From an uncultured Geobacteraceae bacterium (GTDB taxonomy: Bacteria; Desulfobacterota; Desulfuromonadia; Geobacterales; Pseudopelobacteraceae): a stretch of 64,000 nucleotides of DNA. Of this stretch, positions 9,461 to 18,929 are shown in pieces (position 1 is the stretch's first letter; the number at the start of each line of letters is the position of its first letter). A program made the translations under genes and the position numbers. The notes under the pieces were generated by a model. It was not told the DNA's origin, searched no databases, and saw only the letters and a program-made list of their open reading frames with translations. Location: positions 62,001-126,000 of the forward strand of contig CAJAFV010000097.1 of assembly GCA_903939115.1 (NCBI GenBank). The letters run 5' to 3'.

Positions 9461-10117
9461 CTATGCAACCGGTATCGTCAAGCACCCTATTGTGGCGATC
9501 TCCGCCGTCATGACTTCACCGGCCCGCACCGGTCCGACGCCGGCCGGGGTTCCGGTGAGGATGACATCCCCCGGTTCCAGAGTGAAAATTGCCGAAATGT
9601 GGGCGATGATCTGCGGGATGCGGTTAATCATATCAGCGGTGGTACCGTTCTGGCGAATCTCACCGCTCACTGCGAGTTTCAGGTTTAACGCATGCGGATC
9701 GGCCACAGCCGAGAACGGGACAAAATCCGATAACGGGCAGCCGGTGTCGAATCCTTTGGCGATCTCCCACGGCAGCCCCTTTGCTTTGAGCTGATTCTGG
9801 ACATCCCGCAGGGTCATATCAATGGCAACACCGTAACCGGCAACATGCTCCAGCGCCTCGCCTGCTGAGATGGAGCGAGCTTGAGTGCCGATCAGCACCG
9901 CCAGTTCGATTTCATAATGGCACTCCTGCGAGTAAGCCGGAATCTGCACTGTATCGCCATCGCCAATTACCGACGAAGCCGGTTTCATGAACAGCACCGG
10001 CGCTGCCGGAGTCTCATTGCCCAACTCCCGGGCATGCTCGGCATAGTTGCGCGCCAGACAGATGATCTTGCCGATGGTGAATTGCTGATTGGTTCCGATA
10101 AGGCGGCGTGTTGTCAT
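9461..10117 (-). CDS. Fumarylacetoacetate hydrolase (FAH) family protein
   Basis: 218 aa, the length of single-domain FAHD1/YcgM-type enzymes. Visible features are the metal-binding acidic triad region ([11 protein letters not shown]), the fold signature [18 protein letters not shown], and [15 protein letters not shown] near the C-terminus. Family members cleave acylpyruvates or decarboxylate oxaloacetate. The start overlaps the gpmI stop by 4 bases, suggesting translational coupling; a link to phosphoenolpyruvate/oxaloacetate metabolism is plausible but inferred only from position. Confidence 0.88.
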   Translation of the reverse strand: MTTRRLIGTNQQFTIGKIICLARNYAEHARELGNETPAAPVLFMKPASSVIGDGDTVQIPAYSQECHYEIELAVLIGTQARSISAGEALEHVAGYGVAIDMTLRDVQNQLKAKGLPWEIAKGFDTGCPLSDFVPFSAVADPHALNLKLAVSGEIRQNGTTADMINRIPQIIAHISAIFTLEPGDVILTGTPAGVGPVRAGEVMTAEIATIGCLTIPVA

Positions 10118-11634
10118 AACAGGCTTTCCCCCTTCATTTCGATTGGCTGCGGGAGTCCCAGCATCTTCAGCATGGTCGGTGCAACATCAGCCAGGCGTCC
10201 GCCTTCTCGGAGGGTTACCTCTTTACGGCTGTCATCCACCAGCACCAGCCAGACCGGATTAGTGGTATGCGCTGTAAATGGCGCGCCGTTTTCATCCTGC
10301 ATCTGCTCGGCGTTACCGTGGTCTGCGGTGATCAAAACTGCCCCGCCCAGCTCTAGTACCTTGGCGACTATACGCCCCGCACAGGCGTCAACTGTTTCGA
10401 CAGCCTTTATGGCGGCCGACTCGATGCCGGTATGACCGACCATGTCACAATTGGCAAAGTTGAGAATGATGACGTCGTACTGATCCTGATTGAGGAGTGC
10501 AAGGAGTTTGTCCGTTACCTGGCCGGCGCTCATCTCCGGTTTAAGGTCGTACGTGGCAACCTCTTTTGGTGACGGAATGAGTGCGCGGTCCTCTCCCGAA
10601 AAGGGAGTTTCTACCCCCCCGTTGAAGAAGAAGGTGACATGTGCATATTTTTCCGTTTCGGCGATGCGCAGCTGTGTCAGTCCGGCGTTGGCAAGGACGC
10701 CACCCAGAATGTTTGACAACTCTGTCGAACCGAACGCAATTGGCAGGCCGAAGGTTGCGTCGTATTCAGTCAGACAGACATACCCTGCCAACTGTGGGCA
10801 TTTCCTTCGCTCGAAGCCGTCAAATTGCTCCAGTGCCAGGGCCCTGGTAATCTCGCGGGCCCGATCGGAACGGAAATTAAAGAAGATGAAACCGTCACCA
10901 TCATTCAGTGTCGCGTTTTTGGCAACGACGACCGGTACCACAAATTCATCATGAACAGCCGCAGCATAACTCTGCTCAATTGCGTCTTTCGCGGAGGTGC
11001 GAGACTCGCCTTCACCAGAGACGATGGCATTGTACGCTTTCTCCACCCTGTCCCACCGGTTGTCACGGTCCATGGCATAGTAGCGTCCCATGACGGTGGC
11101 AATCGTACCGATGCCGATCCGTGCGATCTCCGATTCCAGCCTAGCCAGATATCCGGCACCGCTCTTTGGAGGCGTATCACGTCCATCGAGCAGGCAGTGT
11201 ACGAAGACCTCCGTCAACCCCTCGCGTTTAGCCAGATCCAACAGCGCGTAGAGGTGGGTGTTGTGTGAATGCACACCGCCGTCCGAGAGGAGGCCGGAGA
11301 GGTGCAGTCTGCCGCCGGATGCTTTCACTTTGGCGATACACTCAAGCAGGGTAGGGTTGGTGAAGAAGTCACCATCGAGGATTGATTTGGTGACGCGGGT
11401 CAGTTCCTGGTACACAACCCGGCCAGCCCCCAGATTCAGGTGCCCGACTTCAGAGTTGCCCATCTGCCCTTCCGGGAGACCGACCGCCATACCTGACGTG
11501 AGGATCGGGACATGCGGGTAGTCGTTAATGTATCTGGTAAGATGGGGAGTTTTCGCCAGGACAACGGCATTGTGAGCCGGGTTGGGGTTGATGCCCCAAC
11601 CGTCGAGAATCATAAGTACAAGTGGTTTCTTCAT
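10114..11634 (-). CDS. gpmI: 2,3-bisphosphoglycerate-independent phosphoglycerate mutase
   Basis: 506 aa from ATG at 11634, preceded by AAGGGGCG at good spacing; an upstream TTG at 11658 would add eight residues but lacks such a site. It interconverts 3- and 2-phosphoglycerate in glycolysis/gluconeogenesis with two Mn ions. The metal site begins with LMILDGWG; the phosphoserine nucleophile is in [26 protein letters not shown] near the C-terminus supplies further ligands. It sits 20 bp downstream of rlmH and overlaps the next gene by 4 bases. Confidence 0.97.
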   Translation of the reverse strand: MKKPLVLMILDGWGINPNPAHNAVVLAKTPHLTRYINDYPHVPILTSGMAVGLPEGQMGNSEVGHLNLGAGRVVYQELTRVTKSILDGDFFTNPTLLECIAKVKASGGRLHLSGLLSDGGVHSHNTHLYALLDLAKREGLTEVFVHCLLDGRDTPPKSGAGYLARLESEIARIGIGTIATVMGRYYAMDRDNRWDRVEKAYNAIVSGEGESRTSAKDAIEQSYAAAVHDEFVVPVVVAKNATLNDGDGFIFFNFRSDRAREITRALALEQFDGFERRKCPQLAGYVCLTEYDATFGLPIAFGSTELSNILGGVLANAGLTQLRIAETEKYAHVTFFFNGGVETPFSGEDRALIPSPKEVATYDLKPEMSAGQVTDKLLALLNQDQYDVIILNFANCDMVGHTGIESAAIKAVETVDACAGRIVAKVLELGGAVLITADHGNAEQMQDENGAPFTAHTTNPVWLVLVDDSRKEVTLREGGRLADVAPTMLKMLGLPQPIEMKGESLL

Positions 11635-11654
11635 AAGATAACGCCCCTTTCGAA

Positions 11655-12113
11655 TCAATGGTGATACGGCTCGCCATTCAGTATTGTAAACGCCCGGTAA
11701 ATCTGCTCCAGCAGGAATGCCCGCACCATCTGGTGGGTGAAGGTCATTTTCGACAACGCCAACAATTTGCCGCGCCGGCGGAACTCTTCAGAGAAACCGT
11801 AGGCGCCGCCGATGGCAAAAATCAGCTCGCCTGTTCCGCAGTCGCGCTGCTTACCGATAAAAGCGGCCAGTCCTGGGGAGTCCAGTTGTTCGCCCGTCTC
11901 GTCCAGCAGGATCAGGGTTGCACCGGGGGGAATATGCTTCTCCAGTCGTTCGCACTCACGGTGGCGCATCTCTTCCGCTTTCGCACCCTTTTCATCGCGG
12001 ATGTCTACGAGCTCCAGCGGCATGTAACGCCGGATGCGGCCGGCATATTCATCGATCGCATCCTTGATCCACGGGTCACGGCTCTTGCCGACCCACAAAA
12101 CTTTTATTTTCAA
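11655..12113 (-). CDS. rlmH: 23S rRNA (pseudouridine-1915-N3)-methyltransferase RlmH
   Basis: 152 aa, the normal length for this SPOUT methyltransferase. The knotted SAM-binding region is visible as [10 protein letters not shown], with the C-terminal [19 protein letters not shown] and the closing NGEPYHH typical of RlmH. It methylates pseudouridine 1915 in helix 69 on the assembled 70S ribosome. It overlaps the upstream rsfS stop by 4 bases, giving the widespread ribosome-maturation pair rsfS-rlmH. Confidence 0.97.
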   Translation of the reverse strand: MKIKVLWVGKSRDPWIKDAIDEYAGRIRRYMPLELVDIRDEKGAKAEEMRHRECERLEKHIPPGATLILLDETGEQLDSPGLAAFIGKQRDCGTGELIFAIGGAYGFSEEFRRRGKLLALSKMTFTHQMVRAFLLEQIYRAFTILNGEPYHH

Positions 12114-12523
12114 TAATCGGATTCCTTGCGGGACGCCTTGATCTCCGGCGGCAGCTCAAGTTCCGGAGCCATGCCCCAGAGGCCGTCCAGGTCGTAATAG
12201 CGACGAATCTGGTCGTGGAAGATGTGGACCAGTACATCACCATAGTCCATAACGATCCACTTTCCGTCTGTAGCTCCCTCAATGTCGTTGACCTTGCCGA
12301 ATTTCTTCAGGCCGGTACGGATATTGTCGGAAATGGCCTGGTTCTGCTTGTCCGACGAACCGGAGATGATCACCATATAGTCGGCAATCGACGAGACGCG
12401 GGAGATGTCACGAACACAGATGTCATACCCCTTTTTGTCATACGCCAGTTCAGCGCACATCAGGGCGCGTTCGGTGGGGGTCAGGGTCGTTTTTTCAACT
12501 GCTGCTGTTTTTTTTACTGGCAT
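12110..12523 (-). CDS. rsfS: Ribosomal silencing factor RsfS
   Basis: 137 aa. The RsfS/DUF143 signature is clear: DISRVSSIADYMVIISGSS, a central Trp-Ile-Val-Met-Asp-Tyr-Gly stretch (WIVMDYGDVLVHIF) and a terminal YDLDGLW. It binds ribosomal protein L14 and blocks subunit joining in starved cells. It carries a 15-20 residue Lys/Thr-rich N-terminal extension. It overlaps nadD by 10 bases and rlmH by 4, the usual nadD-rsfS-rlmH order. Confidence 0.96.
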   Translation of the reverse strand: MPVKKTAAVEKTTLTPTERALMCAELAYDKKGYDICVRDISRVSSIADYMVIISGSSDKQNQAISDNIRTGLKKFGKVNDIEGATDGKWIVMDYGDVLVHIFHDQIRRYYDLDGLWGMAPELELPPEIKASRKESDY

Positions 12524-13164
12524 TTGCGGTAGATCCTTTGCTGCGAGATATATGCTGCTACGTCTGGTGGTACATAGGTGGAGATATCGGCGTCTGCGGC
12601 AGCAAGCCGCCGGATTTCAGTCGATGAGATATCGAGCGGCGCACCGGTGATGAAACTGACCGTGGTGCCTGAGTGGTGCGTCAAGTGCCCATTGTCGCGG
12701 TCACTGACGAACTCGGTCCTGAGAGCTTTCGGCAACGCTTCAATGCGGCTGTTGATGGGGCGGCCGGGGCGCTCCACAACGATCAGATTGCATGAGTGGA
12801 ATATTTCACCATAGCGGTGCCACGTGCCAATCTCCAGAAACGAATCGGCTCCGATGATGAAAAACAGCTCGTCAGCCGGAAACTGCTCTCGAAATATCTT
12901 GATCGTGTCGATTGAGTATGACTTGCCGCTTCTCTCTGCTTCAATCGCAGACATTTCAAAACCGGCTCTGCCGGCGATGGCCATACGAACCATCAGTGAG
13001 CGGCACGTAAAAGAAACGTCTCCTGCCACCGGTTTGTGCGGTGGATCTGCTGCCGGAATAAAGATAACCCTGTCGAGCCGGCAGAAACTCCGTGCCTCCC
13101 CGGCAATGCGCAGATGGGCGTTGTGAACCGGATTGAAGCTGCCGCCGAGCAGGCCGATTTTCAT
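12514..13164 (-). CDS. nadD: Nicotinate-nucleotide adenylyltransferase
   Basis: 216 aa. The nucleotidyltransferase GGSFNPVHNAHL motif is at residues 7-18, and the C-terminal SSTEIRRL matches the ISSTxIR motif that contacts ATP. It joins nicotinate mononucleotide and ATP to form deamido-NAD in NAD synthesis. It overlaps the preceding MshEN gene by 4 bases and rsfS by 10, so it lies inside the coupled block. Confidence 0.96.
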   Translation of the reverse strand: MKIGLLGGSFNPVHNAHLRIAGEARSFCRLDRVIFIPAADPPHKPVAGDVSFTCRSLMVRMAIAGRAGFEMSAIEAERSGKSYSIDTIKIFREQFPADELFFIIGADSFLEIGTWHRYGEIFHSCNLIVVERPGRPINSRIEALPKALRTEFVSDRDNGHLTHHSGTTVSFITGAPLDISSTEIRRLAAADADISTYVPPDVAAYISQQRIYRKCQ

Positions 13165-14282
13165 GTCTGCAGAATCTTGTTTTTAAGGATCAGTATTTCA
13201 AACGCCAGCGATGCTTTGCGTGCCAGATTTTGCAGTTCCTGCAGACGTGTCTCGATGGCGGATCTGTCGCCGGAGACCAGCAGTACGGCCACAGCTTTTT
13301 TTTGCATGGTAATCGGCAGCGCCAAAAAAGTTGCATCGAAGCCAACCGCGAGAGTTTTGAGCAGGCGGCTATGAACAGAAAACGGTTCCAACGTCCCGAT
13401 AAAAAACTGGCCGGTTTCGTTTACCTCTTTCATTACAGATGGCGTGTCAAGCGGTATCGTAAGGGCTTCCAACCCCGCAACGCGCTTTTCCGCAGTGGCA
13501 CCGCACCAACCGACCGCCATGTGGTTTCGTAGGATAAACAGGGCGCTGGCCGCAAAATCTCGGCCGAGGTATCTGATAAAGGCTGATCCGATCTGGTCTC
13601 TCTCTCCAGCTGCGATAAAATCCTGCAAAAGCTGGTCAGCGGAGTATTGCTGCACCCCTGCTGTCGCAAGGATATGGTCGTCTTCATAACCGGGGATGGC
13701 GGCAAATCCTTCAAATTCAGTTGGAAATTCGATGTGTTGCAGCTCTCCATCAGTGTTGGTTATCGGAATAACAATTTTCTCAGCTTTTTGGGCAGGAACG
13801 ATTCTCTGTTTTTTGGCAAGCTCACCTTCGGCCATCAGGTAGCGGACATCGCCCCGCACATGGTAGTACTCTGAAAGTGCGGATGTAATCCTGACGTCCG
13901 GCGCCACGTGCGGAATGATGATAAAACCGGTTACGAAGGCCACTTCGTCTGCCGCTTTGAAATCGGTCGGGTCTGCCATTGCCAGTGCCAGTTTTTTCCC
14001 GTCAAGCCTGATCGGCACAACGCGATATTTACTTGCCAATTGTGCCGGAACCTGTGAAATAACCTCCTGAGACAGTGCAGACATGGCGCGCGATGAGGCC
14101 GCAGGCACTCCCAGTTTGCTGCTCAGTAACCGGCACAACTGCTCGTCGGTGATAAAGCCCAGTTCTATCAGGCTGCTGCCCAGTTTGATACCGAAGATCG
14201 TCTGGCATTTGAGCGCTTCATCAAGCTGATCCGGGGTAATTAAATGTTCCAGCAGCAGCAGTTCGCCAAGTTTGATGGTCAT
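13161..14282 (-). CDS. MshEN-domain (GspE N-terminal-like) protein without ATPase domain
   Basis: 373 aa. Residues 1-150 match the MshEN/GspE-N fold, with two tandem Leu-rich segments starting KLGELLLLEHLI and KLGSSLIELGFI; such pairs bind cyclic di-GMP in MshE-like ATPases. No Walker A or B motif follows. The remaining 200 residues have a mixed alpha/beta pattern that may be GAF-like (inference). The gene lies at the end of the gspH-N run and overlaps nadD by 4 bases. A c-di-GMP-linked adaptor for type II secretion is a reasonable but unproven guess. Confidence 0.75.
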   Translation of the reverse strand: MTIKLGELLLLEHLITPDQLDEALKCQTIFGIKLGSSLIELGFITDEQLCRLLSSKLGVPAASSRAMSALSQEVISQVPAQLASKYRVVPIRLDGKKLALAMADPTDFKAADEVAFVTGFIIIPHVAPDVRITSALSEYYHVRGDVRYLMAEGELAKKQRIVPAQKAEKIVIPITNTDGELQHIEFPTEFEGFAAIPGYEDDHILATAGVQQYSADQLLQDFIAAGERDQIGSAFIRYLGRDFAASALFILRNHMAVGWCGATAEKRVAGLEALTIPLDTPSVMKEVNETGQFFIGTLEPFSVHSRLLKTLAVGFDATFLALPITMQKKAVAVLLVSGDRSAIETRLQELQNLARKASLAFEILILKNKILQT

Positions 14283-14309
14283 GCCGGTCTCCCCCTTTTA
14301 TATGAGACT

Positions 14310-15149
14310 CTAAATGATGAGCGGCTTGAGCAAAGTGCCCCTGATCGGTACTGTGTAGACTCCCGGAGAGGTCATAAACTTTGCCAGCAGCATAAACACC
14401 AATTTCTGCTTTTCCAGAAAATCCGGTTTCGGCATTATTTCAAGGATCATGTTGAGCGGCGTAACTGCCGCTGCTGCTCCAGACGGGATTTCCCCTGAAA
14501 GTCGCATATACACGCCATCGCCTGCAAGCGTAAAGCTTTCGAGTCGAGCCTTGCCATCAGTGACTTTTAGCATCCCCTCTGTTTTCAGGTTGGTCGCGTC
14601 AGGAAGTGGGAATACGCCCAGCTTGACGCCTGAAAATTCAAGCTGCCGTATCTCCAGCTTCAGCTCGCCGCTCAAGCCTTTGGCACCCCGCTGCAAGCGA
14701 CCCTGGCTCCAGAGGCTGCCGGCAATTTTTGCACCCAGAACGCTCTTGAAAAATGGTATGTCGGCAAGAGCGATTCCATCTGCAGTAAGATCCAGGGCAG
14801 CTTTGCCATTCAAGGCATATCGGCTCTTCAGATGCCCCGTGCCAATGGTAGCCTCCGCGGCAATCACCGCCCTCCCGGTAAGGAGCGGAAGCAACAGTGC
14901 CCTGATCTGCAACCTCTGGAAGCTCAAAAGCGGCCCTTGCTCCGATGACAGCAGTGCATTATCCCATGCCAGGCCGGGAAGAAACGTTTTGTGAACCTCC
15001 GGGGTAAGGGTCAACCCCTGTCGCGACAAAACCTGGGCAACTGCGGCATCGATTTTAGCTGCGGGAAACAGCAGGTAGCTGAACAATAAAAACAGCGCGA
15101 CAACTGCCGCCGTAATAGCCGCTCCTCGTACGAGCTGTGCCGCTTTCAA
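14310..15149 (-). CDS. gspN: Type II secretion system protein N
   Basis: 279 aa with one N-terminal membrane helix (about 10-30) and a long periplasmic beta-rich region, the GspN/AsmA-like arrangement. It starts in a 4-base overlap with gspM. Typical elements are the LLFPAAKID junction after the helix and the layered TLAGDGVYMRLSGEI pattern. GspN is an accessory inner-membrane component whose role is unclear. Sequence similarity within the family is weak, so the assignment leans on topology and position. Confidence 0.78.
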   Translation of the reverse strand: MKAAQLVRGAAITAAVVALFLLFSYLLFPAAKIDAAVAQVLSRQGLTLTPEVHKTFLPGLAWDNALLSSEQGPLLSFQRLQIRALLLPLLTGRAVIAAEATIGTGHLKSRYALNGKAALDLTADGIALADIPFFKSVLGAKIAGSLWSQGRLQRGAKGLSGELKLEIRQLEFSGVKLGVFPLPDATNLKTEGMLKVTDGKARLESFTLAGDGVYMRLSGEIPSGAAAAVTPLNMILEIMPKPDFLEKQKLVFMLLAKFMTSPGVYTVPIRGTLLKPLII

Positions 15150-15697
15150 GGTTTTGTCTGACCGGGTGCCGGCTTAAGCAGCGCCAGAATAAGTGTCAGG
15201 TCGCTGCGGGACGGATCATCAAAGCGAACCCGTAGATTACTTTTTTTTATAACCAGCGGACGGCCCCCTTTTTCGAGTCGATAGAGCATATTGATCGCTT
15301 CGTTAAGCGTTAACCCCTCAATACGTATATCGGCGGTATCCTCGCTTACGCCGTTCTTCTCTTCACCTTTGAGCGGAACAATCTTAACTGATTTTCCCTT
15401 GATACCGGTCTCTTCAATTATTTTTGCCGGTGAATCGTCTGGCCGGAGAGAAGCCATACGGCCCCTCAATTGATCTGATGACTGACGGGCGGAAAGATAC
15501 GCCACCTTGAGCGGCAGCATCTCTTTTAACACCGCTTCACGGGCAGTGCGTTTTTTTTCAAGTGCCTGTACTCTGGCGCTCAGCATCGACCATCCAACTG
15601 CTGACGCTAGCAGTACAATCAAGGCATACCCGGCCCAGAGACGTGTCCGGGCGTCAAGAGCCTGCCATCTGTCACTGATAATCTCCAGGAGTCTCAT
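15146..15697 (-). CDS. gspM: Type II secretion system protein M
   Basis: 183 aa. A single membrane helix near 20-40 is followed by a coiled stretch and a small ferredoxin-like domain with IEGLTLNEAINMLYRLE, matching GspM. GspM partners GspL in the inner-membrane platform. It overlaps gspL and gspN by 4 bases each, consistent with stoichiometric, coupled translation. Confidence 0.85.
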   Translation of the reverse strand: MRLLEIISDRWQALDARTRLWAGYALIVLLASAVGWSMLSARVQALEKKRTAREAVLKEMLPLKVAYLSARQSSDQLRGRMASLRPDDSPAKIIEETGIKGKSVKIVPLKGEEKNGVSEDTADIRIEGLTLNEAINMLYRLEKGGRPLVIKKSNLRVRFDDPSRSDLTLILALLKPAPGQTKP

Positions 15698-17007
15698 TTT
15701 ATTCCCTCCTTGAGTGTGCCGCTTAGAGTGAAGGTTACGGTGCCATCCGGACGACTCTTGACCTCACCCAGTTGGGCGGTGGCAAGGAGCGGGGCAAGCG
15801 CGGCTTTAAATTCATTGACCGCCTGGGAGGACCGGGCGTCCCCCTTTATCCGCAGGTTGCGACCTTCCATTTCGGCCTCATACAGGCCGTTGATGCTGTT
15901 CACTTTGGCTTCGGCCAGCTTTTTCAACAGATCAAGGAATCCGCTTGAACTTTCGACGCCAGCCAGCTTCTTGATTTCCCCTTTGATCTCAGAGATTTCA
16001 TCAACAGCCTTGGCCCGAGCCGGAAAAACATCACGATACATCGTCGCAATTGATTTATTCAGAGAGGCTATATCAGCTGTAGCAGCCCGGTACTGGAGCC
16101 CCTTGTTAATGAATAACAGTACGATTACTGTCGCCGCCAGTATGCCGGTCAGCAGCAGCTTCTTGCGCAGCTTGGCATCTCCGGCGGTCCAGGCCAGTTC
16201 ACCCTGGCGGAAATCGGGGAGCGTGCCGGCATGGCTGGCGCGCGCAACTGCGTAGAGCCCCGATAACTGCCGAAATGTTTCATCGTTTTTAAACAGATGC
16301 CCGAGTTCCGTCGGGACTTCAACGGTTTCTACCGGCACCGGCAACGAATCAGCATCAGTAAATATGTGTGTTCCTGTACCTGTTACGCAGAGTCGCGGCG
16401 GAAGTCCCTCCCCGGAAAGCTCCAAAGCCGATAACGTTGCTGCTATCATTGACGAGGTAACATCAGAGATAAACGCCCGGAAATAGGTCAGTCGGCCACC
16501 CTTCAGTATCGACAGCGAGCTGCCGTCAAATACGGCACAGTCGGCCGGTAAACCAGGCTGTTCAGATAGTGAGAACGGCTGAGAAGTGATGATCTGAGGC
16601 TCCAGGCCGAGTTCTCGGAACAGTTCGATGATCGAGCTGATGTCTCCCTTGCGAGCCCATAGTGCAAGGAAACGACCTTCGCCGGAGGGTAAAACCCCAA
16701 GCGCAAGATCGTCCACCGTCTGTGCAATATCTCCCTGCAACTGAGTCGGCAACACCTCACGAACCTTGCGCAGATCGGTGAGCGGAAGTGTGATGGAGCG
16801 CTGCGCAAAAAGCGCCGGCGGCACACAGAGGATAATTCGTGGTGAACCGGTCATTTTTTCGACTATGTTGTGGACGGCGTCTGCAAGGGAATGCTCATCA
16901 TTAAGCTCAAGAGAGGCGGCCCCGATCAGTTCCGTGGAGCGACGAGAAACCCCGAAATGGGCAACTGTGAGCAGATTTTCTTCCGTCTTTAGAATCAGAT
17001 AATCCAT
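15694..17007 (-). CDS. gspL: Type II secretion system protein L
   Basis: 437 aa. The N-terminal cytoplasmic part (1-270) has the actin-like/PilM-type fold expected of GspL. One membrane helix lies near 283-300 (KLLLTGILAATVIVLLFIN). The C-terminal periplasmic ferredoxin-like domain pairs with GspM. GspL links the secretion ATPase to the platform. It follows gspK after 47 bp and overlaps gspM by 4 bases. Confidence 0.87.
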   Translation of the reverse strand: MDYLILKTEENLLTVAHFGVSRRSTELIGAASLELNDEHSLADAVHNIVEKMTGSPRIILCVPPALFAQRSITLPLTDLRKVREVLPTQLQGDIAQTVDDLALGVLPSGEGRFLALWARKGDISSIIELFRELGLEPQIITSQPFSLSEQPGLPADCAVFDGSSLSILKGGRLTYFRAFISDVTSSMIAATLSALELSGEGLPPRLCVTGTGTHIFTDADSLPVPVETVEVPTELGHLFKNDETFRQLSGLYAVARASHAGTLPDFRQGELAWTAGDAKLRKKLLLTGILAATVIVLLFINKGLQYRAATADIASLNKSIATMYRDVFPARAKAVDEISEIKGEIKKLAGVESSSGFLDLLKKLAEAKVNSINGLYEAEMEGRNLRIKGDARSSQAVNEFKAALAPLLATAQLGEVKSRPDGTVTFTLSGTLKEGIK

Positions 17008-17054
17008 GGTATGCCAAACCTCTACGTGCTGGTGCCCTCATGTATTGGGTCGTG

Positions 17055-17993
17055 TCAGTATTCCTGCCACGATAAAAACTCAGGTGCGCCCCCTGACAAC
17101 CGCACAACCGTTTCAACTGTCCGACCGGTATCTTTTACCTTTGCTACTGAAACGATCCTAAAAAGATTGCCTTTGACGCTTATTTTGCCGATGAGACCGG
17201 TCGCAACAGTATCCATACCGGGTATCCGTGAAAGCTCACCCGTCGATTTAAACGGGAGCAAGCGCCGCTCTTCAACTATTCGCTCTGCCATACGGTTGTC
17301 AATGCGGTCATCAAGTGCCGCCAGTACCTCTCTGGAGGCGGTGTTTATGTTGATCGTTGACTGCGGCGAGCCGGCCAGATCGGAAAAAACCGTCAGGTAC
17401 GGCTGCACGGCGCCTGAAATTTCCGGACTAAATCCTTTCACCAGCGACAGTTCAGTCAGCGTCATCAGCTTGCCGTTACGGGGGCCGTATGGTGGCTTAA
17501 GGGCCCGGTAATAGGATGCTTCAGCACCGCCGGAGCGCGGCATGTCGTCGCTGTCAATCCAATCAGCTACCGCACCCCAGAGATCTCCCGGCAGCTTCAG
17601 ACGTGTTCCGAGTCGCTGCAGTGCCGCAAGCGTAAACGGTTCGAACTCGCCATTCGGCTGCACCAGTCCGTTAATGTTGATTTTACCGCTTTCTTCGCTG
17701 ACCGTAATCAGCAGCGAACCGGCCTCATCTTCAAGTTTCAGCGGTGTTGCCCAGCGGTCGGAAAGCGCCGTATATACACGGCCCGAAAGCATCATCTGCA
17801 GCAGCTTTGCCCCTCCCGTTGCACCTGATTCAGCGAGAATCGACGCCTGCTGGCCATCCCGGAAACCACGGCTGAGGGAGGTGTCTACATACACCTGGTG
17901 AATCATTTCGACTACGACAGCAACCATTAATGCCGTTACGACCAGAGTCAGAATCAGGGCGAAACCGGATTCGTTTTTCAGCCTCCCGCTCAT
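17055..17993 (-). CDS. gspK: Type II secretion minor pseudopilin GspK
   Basis: 312 aa from ATG at 17993, chosen because it overlaps the gspJ stop as ATGA and places the prepilin-like helix ESGFALILTLVVTALMVAVV at residues 8-27. The longer frame would add an unrelated Arg-rich leader. The large globular domain contains the GspK helix-hairpin-helix region (LPGDLWGAVADWIDSDD) and two calcium-site-like acidic stretches. GspK caps the pseudopilus tip with GspI and GspJ. As is normal for GspK, the +5 Glu position is not conserved. Confidence 0.9.
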   Translation of the reverse strand: MSGRLKNESGFALILTLVVTALMVAVVVEMIHQVYVDTSLSRGFRDGQQASILAESGATGGAKLLQMMLSGRVYTALSDRWATPLKLEDEAGSLLITVSEESGKININGLVQPNGEFEPFTLAALQRLGTRLKLPGDLWGAVADWIDSDDMPRSGGAEASYYRALKPPYGPRNGKLMTLTELSLVKGFSPEISGAVQPYLTVFSDLAGSPQSTININTASREVLAALDDRIDNRMAERIVEERRLLPFKSTGELSRIPGMDTVATGLIGKISVKGNLFRIVSVAKVKDTGRTVETVVRLSGGAPEFLSWQEY

Positions 17994-18607
17994 ATGCCGC
18001 CCACGCGCGGGGCGGAGAGCATTGAGAATTCTGCCGTTTTCCCTTCGTCTTCGATCTGAACGGTTACCCGCACGCCTTTTGGAAGAGTGCCGTTTATGGC
18101 GGAATCCCAACTTTTGACCCACTTTGATCCGTCGTAGCACTCCACCAGAAAGGCGGTAATCTGCTCCATCTGCGGGTACGCGAATACGGTCGTATCTTCG
18201 GAAAACAGATCACGTTCCTGGCGTGTCAAAATCCGCTTCTTGTCTTTTTCGGCAATACGGTACGCAACGGTAACAATGCCGGACTCTTTGCGGCTCTGGC
18301 CTGCTGTCGGTACCAGAGTTGTCAACTCCAGGGTCGATGACTGAGTGCCAAAACTGTCGCGATCCTCAACGACAAACCGCAGCCGTTTGTCGCTGCGATT
18401 AAACCGGACTGAGGATACTTCGCGGCGAATCAGGTCGAGGGTCGCACCCAATTCACGCCGTGACTCCATCCCGGATGCGGCACGATCCCGTGCCCGTAAC
18501 ACTCCGAAATAGCTGCCATACAGCGCCGCTGAGAGGATGCCGAGCAGCACGACGGCGATAAGAACTTCGAGCAGCGTGAAACCGCTATTTCTGGAGGTAT
18601 CGGACAA
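17990..18607 (-). CDS. gspJ: Type II secretion minor pseudopilin GspJ
   Basis: The prepilin motif SGFTLLEVLIAVVLLGI is at the N-terminus, with Gly before Phe and Glu at +5. I place the start at TTG 18607 because GGGAGG lies 6-7 bases upstream; a GTG at 18628 would give 212 aa and a longer overlap with gspI. The mature domain is the GspJ beta sandwich. It forms the tip complex with GspI and GspK, which flank it. Confidence 0.88.
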   Translation of the reverse strand: MSDTSRNSGFTLLEVLIAVVLLGILSAALYGSYFGVLRARDRAASGMESRRELGATLDLIRREVSSVRFNRSDKRLRFVVEDRDSFGTQSSTLELTTLVPTAGQSRKESGIVTVAYRIAEKDKKRILTRQERDLFSEDTTVFAYPQMEQITAFLVECYDGSKWVKSWDSAINGTLPKGVRVTVQIEDEGKTAEFSMLSAPRVGGI

Positions 18608-18929
18608 GCGCCACCTCCCTGCCGTCACTGCCGCGCCGCACCTTGACGACCAGCTTCTGAAGCCCCGGCAGATCGGCCGGCAGCAGTTCCGCTTTCCAAC
18701 TCAGTTCCGGGTGGGAAGGAGCAAACGTGCCTTCCCCTTTTGCGGGGGTCTGTTCCAGTTCTGTCATGCGACTTCTGGCCAGTAGCGTCAGAGTCGTACT
18801 GTCGCGCTCGTTTGCGATGATGCCGATATGGTAGTTAACCGAGCCAAGCAGGGTCAGGATTACGCCGGCCATTATAGCAAGCGACACCATTACCTCGAGT
18901 AGCGTGAAACCTGAAGATGCGCCTCTCAT
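18585..18929 (-). CDS. gspI: Type II secretion minor pseudopilin GspI
   Basis: 114 aa, normal for GspI. The prepilin motif SGFTLLEVMVSLAIMAG starts at residue 6. The short C-terminal domain has the LARSRMTELE helix and the VRRGSDGREVALVRYL strand pair typical of GspI. It overlaps gspH by 4 bases and gspJ by 23 or more. Confidence 0.9.
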   Translation of the reverse strand: MRGASSGFTLLEVMVSLAIMAGVILTLLGSVNYHIGIIANERDSTTLTLLARSRMTELEQTPAKGEGTFAPSHPELSWKAELLPADLPGLQKLVVKVRRGSDGREVALVRYLQK